From WQUF01 sp031549885 (GTDB lineage: Bacteria; Bacillota; Clostridia; Clostridiales; Clostridiaceae), in assembly GCA_031549885.1 (NCBI GenBank), contig JAVBPD010000063.1, forward strand, positions 1-28,059: a stretch of DNA of 28,059 bases, written 5' to 3'. Numbering within the stretch: position 1 is the first letter of the stretch; each line of letters begins with the position of its first letter. The position numbers were made by a program, and so were the translations under genes. This document shows positions 25,003 to 28,059 of the stretch, piece after piece. Below the pieces are notes generated by a model, which searched no databases, was not told where the DNA came from, and saw only the letters and a program-made list of their open reading frames with translations.

Positions 25003-26028
25003 TTACTTTTCAATTATTCCCATTATTCCCATAACTTTTTTATATGATTTATTTTTCGCAAATTTTATAAGCATCTCGTTAAATGATTTATTTTTTACAA
25101 CACTTCCAGCAATCGTTTCTTGAAATAATGAAGAAAAACAACTAGCTGTTCTCGCTTCTTTCATTGATTTTGTTATTTTTATATTATTAGTATCAAAATA
25201 TACATAATTTAAATTGTTCTTTGAATGCACAAATCCTTCTAGCCCTTCAGTTCCGCAACAATTTAGGCTATCACCTAATTTCCTAATTCTATTTTCACCT
25301 GCAAATACTTTTAAACCTACTTTGTTTGCACTTTGTTTAATTGTCAAAAAATCCATTTTTATTTTTTCAATAGGATATACAAAATCAGCACCCAATTTTT
25401 CCATACCCTTTAATTTTGTTAAATTTTTTAAACCTTCTACTATAATGCCGTATACACCAATAGATTTGTAAATATTTAATGTGTTAAGTATGTATGGCTT
25501 TGCTTCTAGCATATATGGCTGTGATCTTACAATTACCCTTTTAGCAACTTTCGCAAGTTTTTCAACCATTTTTAATCTTTCAGCAAATGTAGGTGCTCCT
25601 TTTTCTAATTTATCATAAATTGAAGCAACCATAGAAATCTGTACAACAACATTACATTCTTTTAAAAGTTGTAAATACTCATCTTCAATTATCAACTTGC
25701 CTTTTGTACTTACTACAAACGGATACTTTGTTTCTGCTAAATATTTTAAACATTCTAAACTTAGTTTATATTCTTTTTCTATTGGCTGAAAAGGATCAGA
25801 AAGCCCACCCCAATGCAATGGAATATTCCAATCACACCAATTTGTATCTTGTGTACGATAGCCTTCTACAAATTTTTTTAATGCATTTATCGTCTCACCT
25901 TTTCTAATATCACTTATATCAATTTTTCTTGAAGCAAAGCAATAATTGCAAGCATGACTACATCCTCTATAAGTATCAAATCGTATAGGTAAACAACAAA
26001 TTAAGCATTGACTACCACAGTTAGGCAT
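25003..26028 (-). CDS. Radical SAM enzyme, spore-photoproduct-lyase-like family
   Basis: 341 residues, ATG overlapping the ParB-like gene by eight bases with GGAGG upstream. The radical SAM cluster is YRGCSHACNYCF, so Cys23, Cys27 and Cys30 (CX3CX2C) bind the 4Fe-4S cluster that splits S-adenosylmethionine. GGLSDPFQP (74-82), VVSTKG, EKGAPTFAERL and VIVRSQPYML correspond to conserved segments of the SPL-like branch, where the founding enzyme repairs a thymine lesion in spore DNA. Extra cysteines at 4, 8, 11 and 12 (CX3CX2CC), at 257-258 and at 297 could bind a second cluster or zinc. The gene follows a ParB/Srx gene and a cytosine methyltransferase gene, so a nucleic-acid substrate is likely; the reaction is not known. 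Confidence 0.85.
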   Translation of the reverse strand: MPNCGSQCLICCLPIRFDTYRGCSHACNYCFASRKIDISDIRKGETINALKKFVEGYRTQDTNWCDWNIPLHWGGLSDPFQPIEKEYKLSLECLKYLAETKYPFVVSTKGKLIIEDEYLQLLKECNVVVQISMVASIYDKLEKGAPTFAERLKMVEKLAKVAKRVIVRSQPYMLEAKPYILNTLNIYKSIGVYGIIVEGLKNLTKLKGMEKLGADFVYPIEKIKMDFLTIKQSANKVGLKVFAGENRIRKLGDSLNCCGTEGLEGFVHSKNNLNYVYFDTNNIKITKSMKEARTASCFSSLFQETIAGSVVKNKSFNEMLIKFAKNKSYKKVMGIMGIIEK

Positions 26029-26614
26029 TCTCTGTTTCCTCCGATTTTTCTAATACTTGTTTCATATTTTCAATTAATACATTAGTGAAATATTCCTTTG
26101 TTTTTAATTTAATCGCTTCTTCTAATACATCTCTATCTTCATTTTTAAATACAAATGTTACTGCAAACTTATTACTTTCAGCTCTTATATCATTTGCTAT
26201 TAAAGTATCATCTTCAATTAAATTATCTATAGTAGATATTTCAATATTATCAAATCCAATTGATTCCAAATCAAAATTTATTTCCTTAAGTTCTTCTAAT
26301 AAACTATCTAATTTTATATAATCCCATTCGCCACTTATTTTGTTTAATGCTATATTAAGAGCTTTTTCATTATTTTTGTCTAAATCAACTACAACAACAT
26401 CAACATCATCATAGCCTAATTCTTTTAATACTTTAAATCTTTGATGGCCTCCAATAATTGTATTATCATAATTTACTATTATTGGATCAATATAGCCAAA
26501 AGATTCAATACTTTTCTTTATTTTTATATATTCACTATCATTTACATCTAAATCTTTTCTAGGATTATACGTCGAATAATTTAAATCAGCTATTTTTCTT
26601 TTTTCAATTAACAA
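26021..26614 (-). CDS. ParB/sulfiredoxin-fold (ParB N-terminal domain) protein
   Basis: 197 residues. Start is TTG at 26614; no ATG or GTG fits upstream before an in-frame stop, and the resulting MLIEKRKIADLNYSTYNPRK is the usual family N-terminus. NPRK (17-20), SIESFGYIDPIIVN, then IIGGHQRFKVLKELGYDDVDVVVVDL contain the ParB/Srx nucleotide-binding motif around Gly-Gly-His-Gln-Arg (55-59). LNKISGEWD (90-98) is frequent in members linked to DNA modification methylases. There is no HTH or dimer domain, so it is not a partition protein. Candidate roles are DNA binding, CTP/ATP-dependent switching or a kinase-like step; none is proven. It sits between the methyltransferase and radical SAM genes. 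Confidence 0.85.
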   Translation of the reverse strand: MLIEKRKIADLNYSTYNPRKDLDVNDSEYIKIKKSIESFGYIDPIIVNYDNTIIGGHQRFKVLKELGYDDVDVVVVDLDKNNEKALNIALNKISGEWDYIKLDSLLEELKEINFDLESIGFDNIEISTIDNLIEDDTLIANDIRAESNKFAVTFVFKNEDRDVLEEAIKLKTKEYFTNVLIENMKQVLEKSEETENA

Positions 26615-26655
26615 TATTTTATTCCAATCCCTTTTTCCTATATTTTAACTGCATT

Positions 26656-27684
26656 TTATACTTTATTAATTAACCATTGCTTATAAATTTCTTTTGATAA
26701 TTCATACATCATAACTGGAGGAACACTCATTCCACATGCATATTTAACATTTAGATTTCCAAAGTCATAATCTTGAGGAAAAGTTTGGCATGCTACTATT
26801 AATTCATCACTAATGTGATTCGGTTTATTATAATGTGCTAACACTCCACCTGATGTTGCAGTTATAGTAAAACATGGTTTATATGGATGTTGCTTTCTTA
26901 CATTAAAAAAACTTTTTTTAGGATGTGCTTTTGAGAATGATTCTCCAGGTTCAACTTTTTCCCATAAATTTCTGTATGATCGAGGTAATTCTTTTCCATA
27001 TGAATTATCAACTTTTCCTTCAACTTCTCTGAATGATATTTGTTTGTTCTCAAATATTAATTTTAAATTCGGTAAATTAATATCTTTTCTTCTTGCAATT
27101 ATAAAAACCCTTTTTCTAACTTGAGGTACACCCATAAATGAGGAATCTAATAAAAATACTTGTACATCATATCCAATTTGTTCAATATTTTTAATTATTA
27201 AATTCACATATCCTTTAGCTTTTCCAATAATTAATCCTTTTACATTTTCAGCAACCACAATTTTAGGCTTTAATTTTTTTATAGTATTAATAAAATCAAA
27301 AAATAAATTATCAATCACTTGTTTTGAATTGCCCTCATTAAATTTCTTTTCTTCTCCCCATACTTTTTCTCTTAAACCTGCAACAGAAAAAGCTGTACAT
27401 GGTGGTGATCCGTCTAGTATATCTAAATTAAATAATTCTTTTGGCAATTCACTTTCATTTAAATTGTTAAACTCTTTAATATCAATTAAAAATGAATATT
27501 TAGGATTATTATTTCTTTTATATGACTCCATCATTTTCTTATCAATTTCTACATTACCAATTACATCATATCCAGCTAACTTATAACCCATTGTTGAACC
27601 ACCAGCACCTGAGAAACATGAAAATACTGTTCTATTTATTTTTTTGATATTATCAATATCTTTTAAATTCCACATGTAATTCAT
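26656..27684 (-). CDS. C5-cytosine DNA methyltransferase
   Basis: 342 residues, with AGGAAG before the ATG. The motifs run in family order: FSGAGGS (motif I, SAM binding, 24-30), DGSPPCTAFS (motif IV with catalytic Cys96), ENVKGL (motif VI, Glu146), QVRKRVFIIARR (motif VIII, 188-199), and in the C-terminal part CFTITATSGG and a closing GMSVPPVMMYELSKEIYKQWL that corresponds to motif X. It transfers a methyl group to carbon 5 of cytosine in DNA. The target site lies in the variable region between motifs VIII and IX and cannot be read. No restriction endonuclease lies next to it, so it may protect phage DNA or provide substrate for the neighbouring genes. Confidence 0.93.
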   Translation of the reverse strand: MNYMWNLKDIDNIKKINRTVFSCFSGAGGSTMGYKLAGYDVIGNVEIDKKMMESYKRNNNPKYSFLIDIKEFNNLNESELPKELFNLDILDGSPPCTAFSVAGLREKVWGEEKKFNEGNSKQVIDNLFFDFINTIKKLKPKIVVAENVKGLIIGKAKGYVNLIIKNIEQIGYDVQVFLLDSSFMGVPQVRKRVFIIARRKDINLPNLKLIFENKQISFREVEGKVDNSYGKELPRSYRNLWEKVEPGESFSKAHPKKSFFNVRKQHPYKPCFTITATSGGVLAHYNKPNHISDELIVACQTFPQDYDFGNLNVKYACGMSVPPVMMYELSKEIYKQWLINKV

Positions 27685-27695
27685 AAAGCTTCCTA

Positions 27696-27836
27696 TTAAT
27701 TAAATCTAAATTTACATTTTGGGCAAATATGTTTAAATTTTTCATCAGCAAATTCTTTTATATCAATTTCTGTAGAGCCTTTTGAGTTTCGTTTATTTAT
27801 CTTCTTTTGTTCATTGCTATTTTTACTTTTATCCAT
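27696..27836 (-). CDS. 46-residue microprotein with a C-terminal CPKC knuckle
   Basis: A short frame with AAAGG upstream of the ATG at 27836, ending TAA at 27696, 11 bases before the methyltransferase start. The N-terminal half is lysine- and asparagine-rich; STEIDIKEFADEKFKHICPKC then KFRFN ends the protein. A single CPKC pair lies near the end, so a zinc site would need a second copy (a dimer) or another partner. It recalls Com-like zinc proteins near modification genes, but those normally have two pairs. Position suggests a role with the methyltransferase; function is unknown. Confidence 0.65.
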   Translation of the reverse strand: MDKSKNSNEQKKINKRNSKGSTEIDIKEFADEKFKHICPKCKFRFN

Positions 27837-27873
27837 TAATAATACCTTTCCGCATTTTTAGCCTCATATTTTT

Positions 27874-27903
27874 ATCATATATTTCTTAATTTTTATACAT
27901 CAA
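27874..27903 (-). promoter_or_regulatory. Candidate promoter for the modification block
   Basis: TTGATG (27903-27898) and TATGAT (27879-27874) are 18 bases apart. The -10 matches TATAAT 5/6 and the -35 matches TTGACA 4/6. The start of transcription would fall about 30 bases before the CPKC microprotein ATG. The -35 overlaps the end of the upstream microgene. Chance matches are common at this base composition. Confidence 0.35.
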
Positions 27904-28039
27904 TTTCTCTGATCTTCTCTGACTTTTGTTTTATCATCAAATTTTCTTTCTCATTTTTTTCAAAACATTTTTTTGAATTTTTGCATGTCTTACATTTTTT
28001 CAATAAACATAGATAATCAATTTTTTCTTCCTTGTTCAT
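27893..28039 (-). CDS. 48-residue cysteine-rich microprotein
   Basis: A short frame from ATG at 28039, with GGAG at a normal distance, to TAA at 27893. An in-frame ATG four codons upstream (28051) has no visible ribosome site but could be used. From the 28039 start, the cysteines stand at 11, 16, 19 and 25 in the pattern CX4CX2CX5C, within LCLLKKCKTCKNSKKCFEK, consistent with a small zinc or metal site. The rest is lysine/glutamate-rich. No family is recognised. It is the first gene seen before the modification block, and may belong to an earlier operon beyond the window edge. Confidence 0.55.
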   Translation of the reverse strand: MNKEEKIDYLCLLKKCKTCKNSKKCFEKNEKENLMIKQKSEKIREIDV

Positions 28040-28059
28040 ATTTTTCTCCATAAAAAAGT

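Noticed and set aside
24790..25047. Plus-strand frame rich in Phe, Leu and Tyr near the terminase
   Set aside because: It overlaps the minus-strand 59-residue frame and the end of the radical SAM gene; AT-rich antisense bias explains it.
26021..26614. Plasmid partition protein ParB
   Set aside because: Only the ParB/Srx N-terminal domain is present; there is no HTH or dimerisation domain and no ParA gene or parS-like repeats.
27696..27836. Direct homologue of the Mu Com regulator
   Set aside because: Com has two cysteine pairs and a characteristic N-terminus; only one CPKC is present here and the rest does not match.

Overview
The window is very AT-rich with low-GC Firmicute codon use, and every gene I can support lies on the minus strand. 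It reads, from position 28059 down to 1, as the late region of a contractile-tailed phage or prophage. Gene order and family resemblance match the PBSX/skin (Xkd/Yqb) type of Bacillus subtilis, and the composition suggests a Clostridium-like host. The assignment rests on protein families and synteny; no integrase, repressor, lysis cassette, tRNA, CRISPR array or attachment site is visible.

Layout, in transcription order. (1) 28059-25003 is an accessory DNA-modification block: two cysteine-bearing microproteins, a C5-cytosine DNA methyltransferase, a ParB/sulfiredoxin-fold protein and a spore-photoproduct-lyase-like radical SAM enzyme, tightly packed and overlapping. (2) 24952-22760 holds a 59-residue orphan and a terminase whose N-terminus looks like a fused small subunit. 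(3) 22776-17344 is the head module: portal, Mu F/SPP1 gp7-like minor head protein, a glucosaminidase, XkdF-like protease/scaffold, and major capsid protein. Intrinsic-terminator-like hairpins sit just before the protease/scaffold gene and just before the capsid gene. (4) 17334-15109 carries head-tail connector and tail-completion genes plus a YqzN/YkzM-like small protein. (5) 15108-12596 has sheath, tube and the tail assembly chaperone, with a -1 programmed frameshift signal. (6) 12586-6170 is a 2138-residue tape measure with two TP901-type domains and several repeat arrays. (7) 6149-1721 is the baseplate series: XkdP (split in two), XkdQ, XkdR, XkdS, XkdT and a DUF2313-type protein. (8) 1704-1 has a tail fibre and the start of an Ig-like-repeat tail protein cut by the window edge.

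The genes fit one morphogenesis programme: package DNA (terminase, portal), build and mature the head (scaffold/protease, capsid), connect it, build the tail on the tape measure with the frameshifted chaperone, and finish with baseplate and fibres. The modification block upstream of the terminase would act on phage DNA before packaging. It is the best candidate for new biology: a methyltransferase supplying 5-methylcytosine beside a DNA-repair-like radical SAM enzyme and a ParB/Srx protein suggests, but does not prove, hypermodification of cytosine. The best-supported non-obvious signal is the A_AAA_AAC slippery site with a long downstream stem, which yields a 234-residue chaperone fusion.
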